From positions 5,900,501 to 5,964,500 of the forward strand of contig NW_026947488.1 in assembly GCF_034190915.1 (NCBI RefSeq): a DNA stretch of 64,000 nucleotides. The letters run 5' to 3'. A program made the position numbers and the translations under genes. Source of the stretch: Cavia porcellus. Its lineage: Eukaryota > Chordata > Mammalia > Rodentia > Caviidae. Shown here piece by piece: positions 1-11,696 of the stretch (the first letter of the stretch is position 1; each line of letters opens with the position of its first letter). Below the pieces are notes generated by a model that made no database searches, had not been told where the DNA came from, and saw nothing but the letters and a program-made list of their open reading frames with translations.

Positions 1-1015
1 GTTGCTGGTGTTATGTTTGATGTATAAACTTTCAGATGAGGTTGCAAGAAAGGAGGTGGCCTTGAACCCCCTGCAGGGCACTCCAGGCCAAGTATGCCTC
101 TTTGTTCCCCCAAGCTTCTCAAGGGCCTGTCTTTCTCTTCCCCTGGGCCCCTAATGGGAACAAGATGCGAGGCATTTTGTCTAGCCTATGTGCATTGTGG
201 TCCATTTCTTTTCCCCAGAGCCTGGAGACCAAAGCTGTCAGAGGAGACACAGCCTTTGGGCTTAGGGAGCTACAGAGCCCAGACGGACTGACATCTTTTC
301 AGAGGGGCAGTGACCATGTGGGTAGCATGTGGGTTTCACTCTTCAAGTACCACAGTGTGTTTTGTAGGATTTCTGGTAAGACAGTGCTCCCATTCAGTTG
401 GTCTGTGAGTGATGCCCTGTGGAAGCAGTGTGTGTTTGTCAGCTGGTGACTTGGGGAGCTGTCAGCCTAAGGGTTGACGGAAGTATTGAAAGTGACAGAT
501 TGGGCTAGGCTAATGTCCTCTGGATCTAGGCCTGGCATCGTGTTTTCTGCCTCCCTCCCTGTTTCTTACCCCCTTCCCTTGCCCTTTTCTGTAGTGGTGG
601 GATTGCAGGCATGTGCCACCATACCTGGCTAAGGCTCTCTTTGAAGCCATATTGGGTGGAGGTGCAGAATATACATAAACACACACTCACTCTGCTGCTC
701 TGGAGCGATGGCTCCTTGCTTCTGGGGATACTACATGTCATGTGGACAGAATGTATGTCTGCCCTAGGCTTTTGATTCTTACTAGGCGTTATAGTCAGTT
801 GATTGTGATGCTACAAACTTGGATGCATATGTTATTGGGACGGTCAGATAGCACAGTTTACATGCTAGATTCCTGGATTCTTCTATGCTTGTGCATTTTC
901 CTTTATGAAATCTGTATGATACTCCAAGCCATGTTCATGACTCTCCTTTATGCAGTCATCAGGGTTGGTGCATATTTCTCTCCTGTCACTTAGCAATTGA
1001 GTTGTGAAGTTGTTG
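1..1015. other. Upstream/intronic DNA without recognised gene
   Basis: No exon of PPP4R1L or any other recognised gene was found here. The open frames are short, overlapping and without protein resemblance. By position this is either an intron of PPP4R1L or the DNA upstream of its surviving exons, since the 5' exons of the PPP4R1 family (encoding the first HEAT repeats) are not visible anywhere in the window. A short 7SL-like fragment lies at about 579-628. Confidence 0.5.
579..628 (-). repeat. B1 (7SL-derived SINE) fragment
   Basis: The stretch reading gggattgcaggcatgtgcca on the plus strand is the reverse complement of the 5' part of a B1/Alu-type monomer. Only about 50 bp is left, so subfamily cannot be judged. 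Confidence 0.6.
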
Positions 1016-1019
1016 ACTT

Positions 1020-1140
1020 CTCCCCTGAGGCAGCGAGTTCTTTAAATTCGGGGCATGGCGTCTTTGCATCATCAGCACCCAGCACAGTGCCAGGCCCAGA
1101 GTCAGTACTGAATAAATGTTAGTTGTTGGGTGAATGGATT
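1020..1140 (+). repeat. L2-like LINE 3' end fragment
   Basis: The string cagcacagtgccaggcccag, followed shortly by aataaatgtt and a gaatgga tail, is the usual degraded 3' end of an ancient L2 element. It is an old fixed fragment with no coding capacity. Confidence 0.6.
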
Positions 1141-1816
1141 GGTAAAAACTGCAGGAGCTGTATCTTGTAATTATATCTAGACAGGATAAACAGGCCACTG
1201 GAGACCAATTATAATTCCTCTTGCTTGCAGGGAGGCCATTAGCATTCTGAGATTATAACTAATTGTCAGAAGCCTATTTTTCTCTCTCAACACGTTTTCA
1301 CATTAAGGCTTCCTCATTTTGTGTCGTCATTCCTGTTTTTAAGCTCACTTTTATTTGTACATTTATTTAGAAAGAATGCTGTGGTTATTGTGCTATGAAG
1401 AATACTTGGCTCCAAGCAACTAAGTGAAGATCGCCTTCTATACAAGTGGTTCCCAGGGCCACAGGAATATAATTTCTTGTCACTTTGTGTACTGACTTAA
1501 TGATTCTGCGTTTGTTTTATACTGTGTAGTAATAAGGTCATGTGGGCACAGCCGAAGGGGAGGAGTGGATGGAGATCCTGGGAACTCTTTAGTTGCCTGT
1601 TACCCTGGATACAGAAGCCGCACGCCTTCGTTTGTTGTGACAGTCACTTTGTACAACTCTGCTAAGCATCACATCAAAAATAGGCATTTCTTGAGTTCGA
1701 AGACACAGCCTTTTCTTTATTTATGTTATAGAGCTGGGTTCCTCTCTCCCACCCCACCCTGATTAGTGTTTTCTCCACTTTATCTGCTTGTGTGCAAATT
1801 CCAAATAGAGTGATGT

Positions 1817-1925
1817 CAGGGCTGGGGATTCAGCTCAGCGGCGTAAGTGTCTGCCTTGTAAGCAGGCAGTCGTGAGTTCGATCCCCCGTACCAATAAAAA
1901 GGAAAAAAAAACACACACACAAAAA
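1817..1925 (+). repeat. ID SINE (BC1/tRNA-Ala derived) with target-site duplication
   Basis: A complete ID element starts with ggggattcagctcagcgg (A box region), continues through gcctgccttgtaagcaggca and the B box gagttcgatcccc, and ends in an A-rich tail with a short CA stretch. It is flanked by a perfect 15-bp direct repeat, caaatagagtgatgt, at 1802-1816 and 1926-1940, which proves retrotransposition. The short tail and perfect duplication suggest a fairly recent insertion. It is not a functional tRNA gene. Confidence 0.93.
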
Positions 1926-2212
1926 CAAATAGAGTGATGTGTAGATTGCCTACTTTTTACTGTGGAGTGGCAGTGCTGTGTACATTCTGAGAAAGAGACT
2001 TCAGAGGAAATCCCCTTGCACTTCCTTTTTCTAATTTTAGGGAGAGTAGGAGAGTTCTTTTGGATATTTTGGGGGTAACTTCATTTTGTTTTAATTTCAA
2101 CTTTCAGAAAAGTTGCAGGAATAATAATAGGAACTCCAGACTACACTGTATCTAGCCTCTCTAGTAGGGTATATTTAGTTTCCTTTGTGATACTGTTTTC
2201 CTTTTCCGCCTC

Positions 2213-2227
2213 TGAGAGAGAAAGAGA

Positions 2228-2280
<53 letters not shown>

Positions 2281-2281
2281 G
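2213..2281. repeat. (GA)n simple repeat
   Basis: About 70 bp of almost pure GA dinucleotides with a few GACA interruptions. On the minus strand it forces a run of Leu/Ser codons, which explains an apparent open frame there; that frame is not a gene. Confidence 0.95.
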
Positions 2282-2289
2282 GAGTTTTT

Positions 2290-3000
2290 TGCCTTTGAAT
2301 CTTACGAGAGTAAGTTGGATGTCTTGTGTCTCTTTACATCTAAATACTTGAGTGTTTGTGCCCTGAAAACAAGGAAATTCTCTTGTACACAACCGCAGCA
2401 CAACAATTAAAATCAGGAAGTTTAGTGTGGATACGGTGCTAATGTCTGTAATCCACGGTTTGGATTCAGATGTTACCACTTGTCAGGGAACAGGGTCAGA
2501 CCCCTCATGCCATTGAGTTGTCCTATCTCCTTGATGTCCACTAACCTAGAACAGTTCTTGAGTCTTTAATTTTGTTGTAGTAACATGCTGAGAAGCTATA
2601 CACCAGTTCTTATGTAGAATGTCTCCTGTTTGGTTTCGGTTGCTGCTTCCTCATGATAGGATCTGATTCTTCCTAGGAGGAAGACCGTGGAAGACAGTAT
2701 TCTCAGTGTGTCAAGGCGGAAGGCACAGGACTTTTTTTGGTAACGTTAATTGTGATCACTTGATAAAGGTGACATCTGCCACGTTCTCCAGTAGGCTTGT
2801 TTGTTCCATCTGAAAGTGCTGAGGAAAGGCACTTGGAACTGTGTGAGTGTGCTTCTCCGCATTAACCCTTCCCCCTAAGCGACGGTGCCTGCTGAAGGTC
2901 CGAGCTGGCGTTGTCCTGGGAAGAACGCTCGGTCCCGTTTCCACTGTTTGCCTGCACTTTGGAGGATTTTCAAGCCTACATTCAGGAGGACTGTGGTAGG
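2290..3000. other. Non-coding stretch, nothing recognised
   Basis: No exon, SINE or LINE similarity was recognised with confidence. Short open frames on both strands overlap one another and resemble no known protein. Confidence 0.4.
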
Positions 3001-3004
3001 CAGT

Positions 3005-3500
3005 TTTTATTTCCTATTGTAGATTTGTCAAATTTTGGAATCATTATTATTCTGGCCTCAAAAAATAACTTGCGAAATATTCTTTCCCAGTCTGCTTTTT
3101 AAAAGATTTTGTTTAATATTGGAGTTATTTTTCTCATTAAATATTTAATTCACAATAAAAGCTCTGATTCAAGTGAGGTGGGTTTTTGATAGCATTCAAT
3201 TTAAATTTAGGGCTTCATTTTTGTTCTCTCATCGACGTTGCTGGGTAAGTTGGATATTTTAGAGAATTTATTAATTTCATCTAGATTGTTAAATTTATTG
3301 GGTGAGAGTTGTTCACAGGAGCTCTTTATTATCCTGTAAGATCTGTAGTGTTAGCACCTTTGTTTGTGAGATTGGTAATTGGTGTGTTCTCTATTTTTCT
3401 ATTTCTTGAACAGTCTTGGTAAGGATTTGTCAATTATATTAATATTTTCAAACCAATTTTTTGCTTTATTGATTTTCTTTGTTGGTTTAAGGATTGAAAT
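3005..3500 (-). mobile_element. Old L1 LINE fragment (ORF2 reverse-transcriptase region)
   Basis: The plus strand reads as the reverse complement of an L1 ORF2 segment. Phrases such as gattttctttgttggttt and gatagcattcaat follow the L1 order. It is heavily diverged with stops in all frames, so it is a dead fragment, separate from the L1 that starts near 3.8 kb because the order of L1 parts restarts there. Confidence 0.6.
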
Positions 3501-3799
3501 ATTTTTATTTTAGTTTCTCAGTGTGTGTGTGTGGTAGGTGATGTTTATGTTCCTTGCGGGAGGTTGACACGTGTAGGCAGCACATCTCAATCCCTTCTGT
3601 CGCCCTTTCTCCTCCCCACCTCCCCGCTCCACCTGCCTTTTGATCCCTTTTTTTTGTATATATCTGCAGTACACACTGTTTACATCCCGTCTGTGGAGCT
3701 GGCACATGTACGTGAAACGTAAATGTCTTTTCGTCACCCTGTATCCCACGCTCCCTCTCCTCTTCCTCCGTCTCGAGGTCCCCTTCACCTTAGAGAATG

Positions 3800-5722
3800 C
3801 TCAGTCCCCCGGCTTCCTGTGATCTCTTAGTTTGCTCTATATTTTTACTCTGAGTTTCTTGTATAAGAGAAATCATGTGATACGTAAGCTTGTGTAACTG
3901 ATTTATTTCACTTGACTAAATTATTATCTCAAGTCCATTGATCTCCCTCCAAATGACTTGAGTCCTGCTTTACGGCACATGGAACGCTGCTGTGCATCAG
4001 TACCACATTTCCTTTATCCACTCATCTACTGATGGACGGACATATGGGCTGCTTTCAAGATGTAGCTCTTAGGAACTGTGCTGCCATAAATAATGTGGGT
4101 GTGTGTGTGTCACTGTAATAGGATTTCTTTAAGTCCTTTACGAAGATACCTGAAAGGTGAGTGGTTGGGTCAAATGAAATGTCTAGTTTTAGTTTTTGAA
4201 GGGATCTCCATAGTGACTCCCGTAGTAGTTACACCAGTCTATCTTCCTGCCAGCTATGTAGAAGAGTGTTCCTTTTACCCTGCAGCCTCTCCAGCATTTG
4301 TTACTTGGTTTCTTGATGGTACCCATTTTTTTTAGAGAAAAATGGAATCTCAGTGTTGTTTTAGTTTGCATTTATCTAATGACCAGTGAGGTTGAGCCTT
4401 TCTTCATGTATTTACTGGCCATTTGTACTACTTCTGTGAAGTGTCTATTCATTTTGCTTCCCCATTCTTTTGATTGGGCCTTTTATTTGGGGACACTCTT
4501 AATTTTTTTTTGCATTCTTTGTATATTCTAGATGGTGAGTCCCCTGAGGAATCACTGGCAAAAATTTTTTTTGCCCATTCTGTAGGTTGTTTTTCACTTG
4601 TTGATTGTCGCTAGGGTTTTTTTTTTTTTTTTTTTTTTTTTCTTGTATGGAAGCTTTTCGATTTAATATCATCTCATTTGTTGATTCTTGGAACTATTTC
4701 CTGTGCATCTAGGGTTTGGTTCAGAAAGTCCTTGCTTATGCCTATGACTTCAAGTATTTACCTGTCTTGTCTTCCAGCAGGTTAAGTGTTTTTGGTGTAA
4801 CATTTAGTTCTTTGATCCATTCTGATTTTAGTTTAGTATATACTGAGAGCGATGGGTCTAGATTCAGTTTTCTGCACGTGGACAGCCAGTTCTCCCAGCA
4901 CCATTTATTAAAGAGCTGTCTTTCTTCCAGTGTTATGTTTTGGTCCCCTTGTCAAACATCAAATAGTTGAATGTGTCTGGAGTTGTTTTTATATCCTCTG
5001 TTCTATTTCATTGATCCTCAAGTTTGTTTTTGTGCCAGTACCATGGTTTTTTTTAAGTGTCACAATAGCTTTATAATATAACTTGAAGTCTGAGATTGTG
5101 ATGTCTCCTGCTTTGTTCTTGTTGCCCTGAATTGCTTTTGCTATTCTCAGTCTCTTCTGGTTCCTTACGAATTTTCAGATTGTTTTCTCCGGTTCTGTGA
5201 TGAATGCTGTTTAGATACTGATTGAGATTATGTTAGATCTGTATATCAACTTTGGAAATAAGGCCATCCAGGAATAGGAGTTGTCTATTTTCTGATGTTC
5301 TCTTCAATTTCTTTTTTCAGAGTACTATAGTTTTCACTGAAGAAGTCTTTCACTTCCTTAGTTGGGGTTAATTCCTTAGTGTTTAATTTTTCTTTGTGCT
5401 ACTGTGGATGATTTTTTAAAATTTATTTTCTAGTGAGTTGATTATTAGTGTAGAGGAACACTGTAGATTTTTGTGTGTTGATTTTGTATCTTGCTATATT
5501 ACTGATTTTGGTTATTCTAAGAATCTCTTGGCAGATTTTGGTGGGGTTTTTCTATGTAGAGGATCATCTGTAAATAATGATAATTTGACTTCTTCTCCAG
5601 TGTACAAGAAGCCTTTCATTTTTGTTACCTAATTGGTCTTTCCAATCTTTTACTTACTGTGTTGAACAGGAGTGGTGATCTTTCTTGTTTTCTTTGTCTT
5701 AGATTCCTACTTTTTTTTTTCC
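3800..5722 (-). mobile_element. Old L1 LINE, 3' UTR and ORF2 part, outer element
   Basis: Read on the minus strand this is an L1 from its 3' untranslated part (about 3.8-4.4 kb) into ORF2 (about 4.4-5.7 kb). The reverse transcriptase region is seen as the complement of tctgtaaataatgataattt near 5.57 kb, where the family encodes the LFADD motif. Frames are broken throughout and an internal T-run lies at 4618-4641. The element continues beyond the ID insertion at 5738-5822 and beyond a younger L1 insertion at 6.33-8.52 kb. Confidence 0.85.
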
Positions 5723-5737
5723 TGCCTTTTACTTCTT

Positions 5738-5822
5738 TTTTCTTTTTATTGGTACCAGGGATCGAACTCACGACTGCCTGCTTGCAGGGCAGGCGCTTAT
5801 GCTGCTGAGCTAAATCTCCAGC
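5738..5822 (-). repeat. ID SINE inserted in L1, with target-site duplication
   Basis: The plus strand shows ggtaccagggatcgaactca, then the complement of the ID body, ending in taaatctccagc. A perfect 17-bp direct repeat, cctgccttttacttctt, flanks it at 5721-5737 and 5823-5839. The poly-A tail appears as a T-rich run on the left, so the element is on the minus strand, the same strand as its host L1. Confidence 0.95.
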
Positions 5823-5839
5823 CCTGCCTTTTACTTCTT

Positions 5840-6325
5840 GAGCTCAATTTTCTTGCATTTTTCTAGCTTCATAAAGGAAAAAAACATTTTTAAGCCTGCA
5901 TTTTTATTTTAAGTATATAAAGGTACATGTTTGATGTTTATGTTTTTGTGATGTATCAATCCTTTTATTATTAAGTAGTTTTTCTGATAGTAATACGTGT
6001 GTTTGTCTAACGGTGATGTTAATACCACAACTCCAGGGTTCTTAGGCGTATGACTATGATTATATTTGCTTATATTCTTTTATTCTCACCTTATAAGTAT
6101 TTATATGTAGAGTGTTTCTGCTTTCATTAGAATATGATTGGGTCTTGCTTTTGTATCTAGTCTGATAGTTTCTGCCTTTTAATTGGAATGTTGAGATCAT
6201 TTGTCTTTATGTGATTATTACCATGTTCAGATTTATTTCTGTCATTTTGCTATTTATTTTCTATTTTTCTCACAGTTTTGTTTCTCTTTTAATTTTTTCC
6301 TTCTTTCTGTTGGGTGAATTGAGTA
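5840..6325 (-). mobile_element. Old L1 LINE, continuation into endonuclease/ORF2 5' region
   Basis: This continues the outer L1. The reverse complement of the usual ORF2 5' part is recognisable, with ttttaattggaatgttgaga and, at the right end, gggtgaattgagtatttttt. The same phrase resumes at about 8518 after the younger L1, which shows that the two parts were once joined. Confidence 0.75.
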
Positions 6326-8517
6326 TTTTTTTTTTTTATTTAAAGGAGAAAGAAAAAAAATAGTACTAGGGTATAAGTAATACATAATTTAAAAAAAACA
6401 GTAAGAAATCACTAGTTAATAGATTACATATTGTCATCTTAGAAATAGTTGTTCAAATTACAGGATTAAAGCATACAAAGTGGACATTCAAACAGTGAGA
6501 CTGCAAACAGTTGTGTTCAATGATCCAACAAAAACCCAGCAATATGGTCTTCTATCTTAACACACCTAAACACACTTGCAGTTGTATCCTTTAGAGCACT
6601 TTTTTTCCCTTTATTTTTTACAACAACATTTACACATTTTGAGTTTTATTACTCCCATAGTTCTTATTACTTTTTTTTGGAAGAAAATAAAACCAAATAT
6701 GACAAAACAAAGGAGTCAGTCAAAACAAAGGATGGACGTAGTACATAATGTAAAAACAGAATACAAGGTAATCAGCAATGGTTACCATAATGCCTCTTGC
6801 TACCTTAAAAAGAATTGCCTATATCATTAGGTATAATAAAATTGAACAAAACAGTACAGAACAAGACCAATAAAACCTAAACATTGGAGACCTTACAGGA
6901 CTTCAAAAGAAGATAATAGTCAAACCAGACTGGGCATCATAGTGAGTCTTATTGCCTTCAAAGTAATTGCCTATACTCTCAAACTTGATACTATCAAACA
7001 GAACAGAACAGAGTAAAATCAGTCAAAACAAAATGGTGGGAGAAATATAGGGCTTCAAATCAAATTAATAGGAAATCAAAAAAGTTACTATAATATATCC
7101 TGCTAATTGTTTTGATTTTTCCCTTAATTAAAAAAATAATAAAATAAATAAAATTTTTTTTTTTAAAAAGGGGGAGATTGAGATAAAAGAGGACATAACA
7201 ACATAACAATACAGGTCAAAGCATAACAATGTCAGCAACCTAGAGCTTCACCACAAGATAACCCGACTTAATAGTAGTTACCATAGTGTCTCTTTCCTTA
7301 AAATATTTGAGTATAACTTTATATACTGTGGCTTCAAACATATCAAGGCAGTGTGAAACCATTCAAGAGGATGAAAGTATTACAGGGTATTTAGAACCAG
7401 CTAATGAAAATGAACAATAGTTTCTATATTATCTCTTTGCCTATAAAAATTTTTGTTTATACTATCACATATAATAAAATCCAGTAAAGTACAACATGAT
7501 AAAACCAATAGAGACAGAAGAACAACAGTTTGGTGGGACTTCAAAACAAGATGATATTAAATCAGCACTAGCTATTATGATGCCTTGTTTTCTTCAAAGT
7601 AGCTGTTCATATCATCACAGGAAATAATATCAAACAGCCCAGAATAAAGCCATTCCAATTAATGAGTGAAAATTTTATAAGGCTTCAAAGCCATATAATG
7701 GGGAATCATGATTACCACATATTTTTGTTTGTTTGTTTGTTTGTTTTGTCTTTTTCGTTTTTATTGGTACCAGAGATCGAACTCACGACTGCCTGCTTGC
7801 AAGGCAGGCGCTTATGCTGCTGAGCTAAATCCCCAGTCTCTAATTACCACATACTTTTATGTATTTGTATCATTTCTTACACTTGGGAAACTTCGGTATT
7901 CATACATGTGAGTTTGATTTATTTCACTTATGAGTATGGTCTCAAGCTGTACCCATTTATTTATAAATATCTCAATGTGTTTCTTCTTTATAGCTGAGTA
8001 GTACTCCACTGTATAAAAATACCACAACTTTTTTATCCATTCCTCAGTTGATGGACTTTTGGGTTGTTTCCAAGATCTGGCTATTATAAATTGTGCTGAT
8101 ATAAACATGGGTGCATATATGTCACTGTGGTACGATGCTTCACAGTTCTTCTGGGAAGAGCAAGGGTTAATTCCTTAGTATTTAATTTTTCTTTGAAGTG
8201 GGATAGCTGGAACAAATGGGACTTCCAATCCCAGCTTTTTGAGAAATCTCCAGACTGACCTCCACAATGGTTGTACCAGTCTACACTCCTACCAACAGTG
8301 CAGGAGAGTTCCTTTTTCCCCACAGCCTTTCTAGCATTTGCTGTTGTTGGTTTTCTTGATCCTGGCCATTGTTTCAGGAGTGAGATGAAATCTCAATGTG
8401 GTTTTAGTTTGCATTTCTCTAATGAGTAATCATGCTGCACATTTTTTCATGTATTTATTTGCCATTTGTATTTCTTCATCTGAGAAGAAATGAGTATTTT
8501 TTTATTTAAAGAGAAAA
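6326..8517 (-). mobile_element. Younger 5'-truncated L1, nested in the older L1
   Basis: A minus-strand L1 whose poly-A end is the T-run at 6326-6337. It has a long A-rich 3' UTR (plus-strand view about 6.35-7.9 kb) and stops within the 3' end of ORF2 near 8.5 kb, so it is 5' truncated. The 3' UTR is closely similar to that of the L1 at 49.5-51.3 kb, for example attaaagcatacaaagtgga in both, so the two are the same subfamily. A near-perfect duplication of gaaNtgagtatttttt flanks it at about 6316-6331 and 8518-8533. An ID element is inserted at 7722-7842. Confidence 0.85.
7722..7842 (-). repeat. ID SINE inserted in younger L1, with target-site duplication
   Basis: The body, ggtaccagagatcgaactca through gctgagctaaatccccag, is the complement of an ID element, preceded by a (TTTG)n-type tail. 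A perfect 11-bp direct repeat, attaccacata, lies at 7711-7721 and 7843-7853. This is the third layer of nesting at this place: old L1, younger L1, ID. Confidence 0.95.
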
Positions 8518-8574
8518 GAAATGAGTATTTTTTAATATTGCGTCTTAATTTCTCTCTTAAGGATTTTCAAAAAC

Positions 8575-8790
8575 TACAGCAGTCTAGTGTAGTGGCTCCT
8601 AACAGCAGTCTCAGCACTCTGGGAGCTAAGTGAGAGGATCCCAAGTTTGAGCCCAGTGTGAGCTTCTTAATGACTTAAGGAGACCCTGTTTCAAAATGAA
8701 AAGAAAAGGGCCTGGAGATGTAGTGTGGAGGCCCAGGGTCCAGCCCCCAGTACTGGGCGGGGGCTGCCGCAACTCGGCGTTACTTCGTTC
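8575..8790 (+). repeat. B1-dID dimeric SINE
   Basis: The left part is a diverged B1 monomer (gcactctgggagctaagtga, then gaccctgtttcaaaa). After a short A-rich linker comes an ID-like right monomer (gcctggagatgtagtgtgga, ending ccagcccccagtactggg). This fused layout is the B1-dID family known from squirrels, dormice and some other non-murid rodents. Confidence 0.75.
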
Positions 8791-8944
8791 ACTTTTATCC
8801 ATCTTCTGTCCATCTTCTGTCCACCCCCCTTCTGTCTGCCTGCCGTGGAAATTAATTGTTGCTCCTCTGTACTCATCTTGTCCGTGACATGTATGATTTG
8901 AAGGCTTTGGCTTTCAGATGACTCTGCTTTTCTTCCATTTGCAG

Positions 8945-9043
8945 ACTGTCTGTAAAATGGCTTCACTGGTGAGTGAGCGTGCGGTCGTACGCCTGCTCTT
9001 CTGTGAACCGTGTGGTGACGGGAAGCTCTTTCAGGTTTGGAAG
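8945..9043 (+). pseudogene. PPP4R1L: PPP4R1L exon (first one visible), frame open
   Basis: Thirty-three codons follow a good acceptor (catttgcag) and end before a GTGGGA donor. The translation contains CKMASLV and FCEPCGDGKLFQ, which align with the PPP4R1 segment around CKMAPMV and FCEMCCDCRMF. No stop lies within the exon. It joins in phase 0 to the next exon at 9822. Confidence 0.82.
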
Positions 9044-9821
9044 GTGGGAACATAAGAGTTTCCGATGGTAGTTTCACAACATTCATTAAAATATTAAAAC
9101 CAGTTCCTCTAAGGTTCTTGTCCAGTTTTCAGTAGCCATGGTAGAGGAAACTGTGCCCAGTGCGAACTGTGTAAGGAAAATATTTGACCAGTGTTCTAGT
9201 TTTTATTGCAACTAGGAAGTACTTTGAGACTCAACATAAGAATTGTTGTAAATCAGTTGCTCTTGGGTTCAGCGTGAGAGGGAGGGATCTTGCTGGCCGG
9301 GGTTAGGTCTTTGATTTCTGGCCATGGTCAGAACCTCTTAGCTTTACCGTACCTTCCACCCCAGCCCCAGCTTCCCTGTTAGCTGCTTGCCATCTCGCTG
9401 TCGGAGTCTTCGTTTGGAGACTGTTGCTGTCCCTCCCTAAATGGCCTCCGCCTCCCCCTTGCTGCCTCTAGGCCTTGCTCCTCTGGCCTTTCCCTCCGTG
9501 TAGCTGGCCAACATGGTGGTCTCCTTACTAGGCAGAGACTATAACAGGTCTCTTTCTTCCCCATTACTCTTCAAATGCATTATGTATCAAGATCAATTAA
9601 GAGCCAGAAAAACGCTCACATTGGGTACCTTGTAAATGTTGTGTTTTGGATGCAGCGGAGGCACCTCACACAGTGCCGGTGGGTGCCAGGCTGGGTGAGG
9701 GCTTGTTAGCTGCCCCACTAAACGGGTAATTGCTTTCCAGGTCCCTGCTCGGTAGTTTTTACAATTTATAAAGACAAAAAGGAAAGATGTGAATAATGGG
9801 TATGTCTTTTGCATTCTTAAG

Positions 9822-9887
9822 GTGTGTGCTACAAAGTTTGGTGATGTTTGTCACGCTGTTGGACAGGAAGCTACAGAGAAGATTTTG
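9822..9887 (+). pseudogene. PPP4R1L: PPP4R1L exon, frame open
   Basis: This 66-bp exon lies between an AAG acceptor and a GTATGT donor. It encodes VCATKFGDVCHAVGQEATEK, matching PPP4R1 VCAANFGDICSVVGQQATEE. Phase is 0 at both ends and there is no lesion. Confidence 0.9.
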
Positions 9888-10078
9888 GTATGTGAAATTT
9901 TTTCAGCCCTAATGGCTGATTCACTTCTGAGTGCACTTTCTGAATCTGCATCTTTTATTTGCAACAGCAGCGCAGTCTTACATTCATCAGTATCAGATTT
10001 CTCGACAGGTAGCCTTTTTCCTAAGCACGAGGCAGCTCTTGTGAGGAAAGAGGCCGAAGCAGCCAGGCTCGCGCCTCC

Positions 10079-10705
10079 TTGCCTTCCCGGTCCCTTGTTT
10101 CTTCTCACTGTCCCGGCCGCTCTGTCCCTCTGTCCCTCTGCACTGCTCATTCTAGTGCACGGCCACCTTGCCCTTGGGCCTCAACGCCTTTGAGGGTTTT
10201 ATTGGTTGGTAGATCACTGGCCTTTTGGGTCTCTTTTCTGCCTCGTTGCCTGTCACCTCGCTCAGTTCTGTACACTGCCCTGGCCTGTGCGGGTTTCACC
10301 TCTGTCACCCAGGTATCTGGGTTCTGGGGATGTTCGGGGAAGTGGGGAATACTTCCGTCATCTGTGTATTTGATAAATTCTCATGCACAGCACAGCAGAC
10401 GACAACTTCACCAGCCAGCTGCGGGTTCAGCTTCCTTGAAGTTTCCTGCTGTTGCACCCACTAGGCCTCTGCTGATTACCGGCCCTGAGCCCCAAGTGTC
10501 TTCCTGCCTGCTGGGACCCAGCTTCCGTCCACTTGGCCAGACTCCCCTCCCCACAGTGCTGCAGTGTTTCCCTCTCCCCTCCTCGTGCCCTCCCCTCACT
10601 GTTGTTAGAGTATCCCAGGGGAGTTCTGTGCTTGGGGGTCTTGATGGTGGAGCCCCATTGTATCCATCTTTGTTTCTGGGTGCTCACCTGGTACCCACCA
10701 CCTAG
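10079..10705. other. Intron of PPP4R1L with chance long open frame
   Basis: A plus-strand frame of about 208 codons runs here, but its composition is Ser/Pro/Leu-rich, as expected of C- and T-rich DNA, and it resembles no protein. It lies between two PPP4R1L exons. I treat it as intron. Confidence 0.6.
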
Positions 10706-10817
10706 AGGACTGCTGAATGCTCAGAAACCTTTGGCTTTTACTGTTACCCAATGGAATATACTACCGGTGTGGAATTTAACCCCAAAGAGTATAAACTTTG
10801 ATTATTTTAAAAATCAA

Positions 10818-10880
10818 GGATTGCTGTGAGCTCGAGGCCAGCCTGAACTACATAGTAAGACCCTGTCTCAAAAAGCCAAA
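10818..10880 (+). repeat. B1 fragment (5' truncated)
   Basis: The phrase gccagcctgaactacatagt followed by aagaccctgtctcaaaaa is the 3' half of a B1 monomer, followed by an A-rich region to about 10970. Confidence 0.8.
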
Positions 10881-11534
10881 GAAATTGCTTCTTGGTGTGC
10901 TTCAAGTGTGAAAAGCCAAGCAAAACAAGACAAAAAGCAAAAGCAAAAACAAACAAAAAAACCCCACCAAGATATATTTACCTTATGAATTGAGGGAAGC
11001 TGGTAAGATGTTTAGTGGAGAATTCAGAGCACCTCACATTTCTATTAAATCAAGGAATATGAAAGGGAGCTTACAAAAAGATTCAAAACCAGTCAGTCTC
11101 TAGAGTGATAACTGCGTTCTGCTGGGCACAGTTCACATTTCTGCAGGCAGGAATGATGTATTACTAAAACTTTGCATCTCTACAGAGTTGTACCGTGCCT
11201 AGTCAAAGGCAGGGACAGTTGAGAAAGCTCACTGGGACCTTCACTAAGTCTGTCTTTTACAATCTTACGTACATTTCATGTGATGAGTATGACATTCTAT
11301 TTTTTTGGAGTTTCCTCTATTTTACTAAATTTAGCCAAGTCACAACTAAAATTAGTAGGTGAAGAAGTGTTAGTTCTGCTTACCACACTTTCTGTCTGTC
11401 TCAAACCGTTGCTTTTAGAGCACTGTGTATTTCCCTTTGTTCTGATTTTCTGGATTTATCTTTACTACAATATTAAGACTAGTTCCCTGCATCCTACAGT
11501 AATCAGATTTGAGTAACTATTTTTTTTTTTTTTG

Positions 11535-11696
11535 CTACCTCGTCAGATTCTTTGAGCTCTGCTCAGATAACGATGGGGTGTGCGGGAAGCCTGTGCGCAG
11601 TGCTTCGTGGCTGTGTCCTACAACACCTCTCCTGAGGTCGGTGGAAGCCAGCTCTCGCCTCTCTTCATCAGGCTCCTCCGCGACCCCTGTCAAAGG
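11535..11696 (+). pseudogene. PPP4R1L: PPP4R1L exon with lost acceptor and frameshifts
   Basis: The codons for FFELCSDN and, in another frame, REACAQCFVAVSYNTSPEVG and LSPLFIRLLRDP match the PPP4R1 segment FFQLCSDN ... KACAECFMAVS ... LSALFINLISDP. The poly-T tract runs directly into ctacct (family Leu-Pro) with no AG, so the ancestral acceptor is lost. About four extra bases precede the FFELC part, and at about 11568-11572 one base is missing between SDN and WGV. The GTAAGT donor at 11697 is intact. Confidence 0.88.

Noticed and set aside
1817..1900. Possible tRNA gene with A and B boxes
   Set aside because: It is an ID SINE: it has an A-rich tail and a target-site duplication, and repeats elsewhere in the window.
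2141..2479. Minus-strand frame with a long Leu/Ser run
   Set aside because: The run is the (GA)n microsatellite at 2213-2281.
1..8944. Search for the 5' exons of PPP4R1L
   Set aside because: No segment matched the first HEAT repeats of PPP4R1 in any frame; most of the interval is L1. They probably lie upstream of the window or are lost.
10079..10705. 208-codon plus-strand frame
   Set aside because: It lies in a PPP4R1L intron, has Ser/Pro/Leu composition typical of pyrimidine-rich DNA and no homology.
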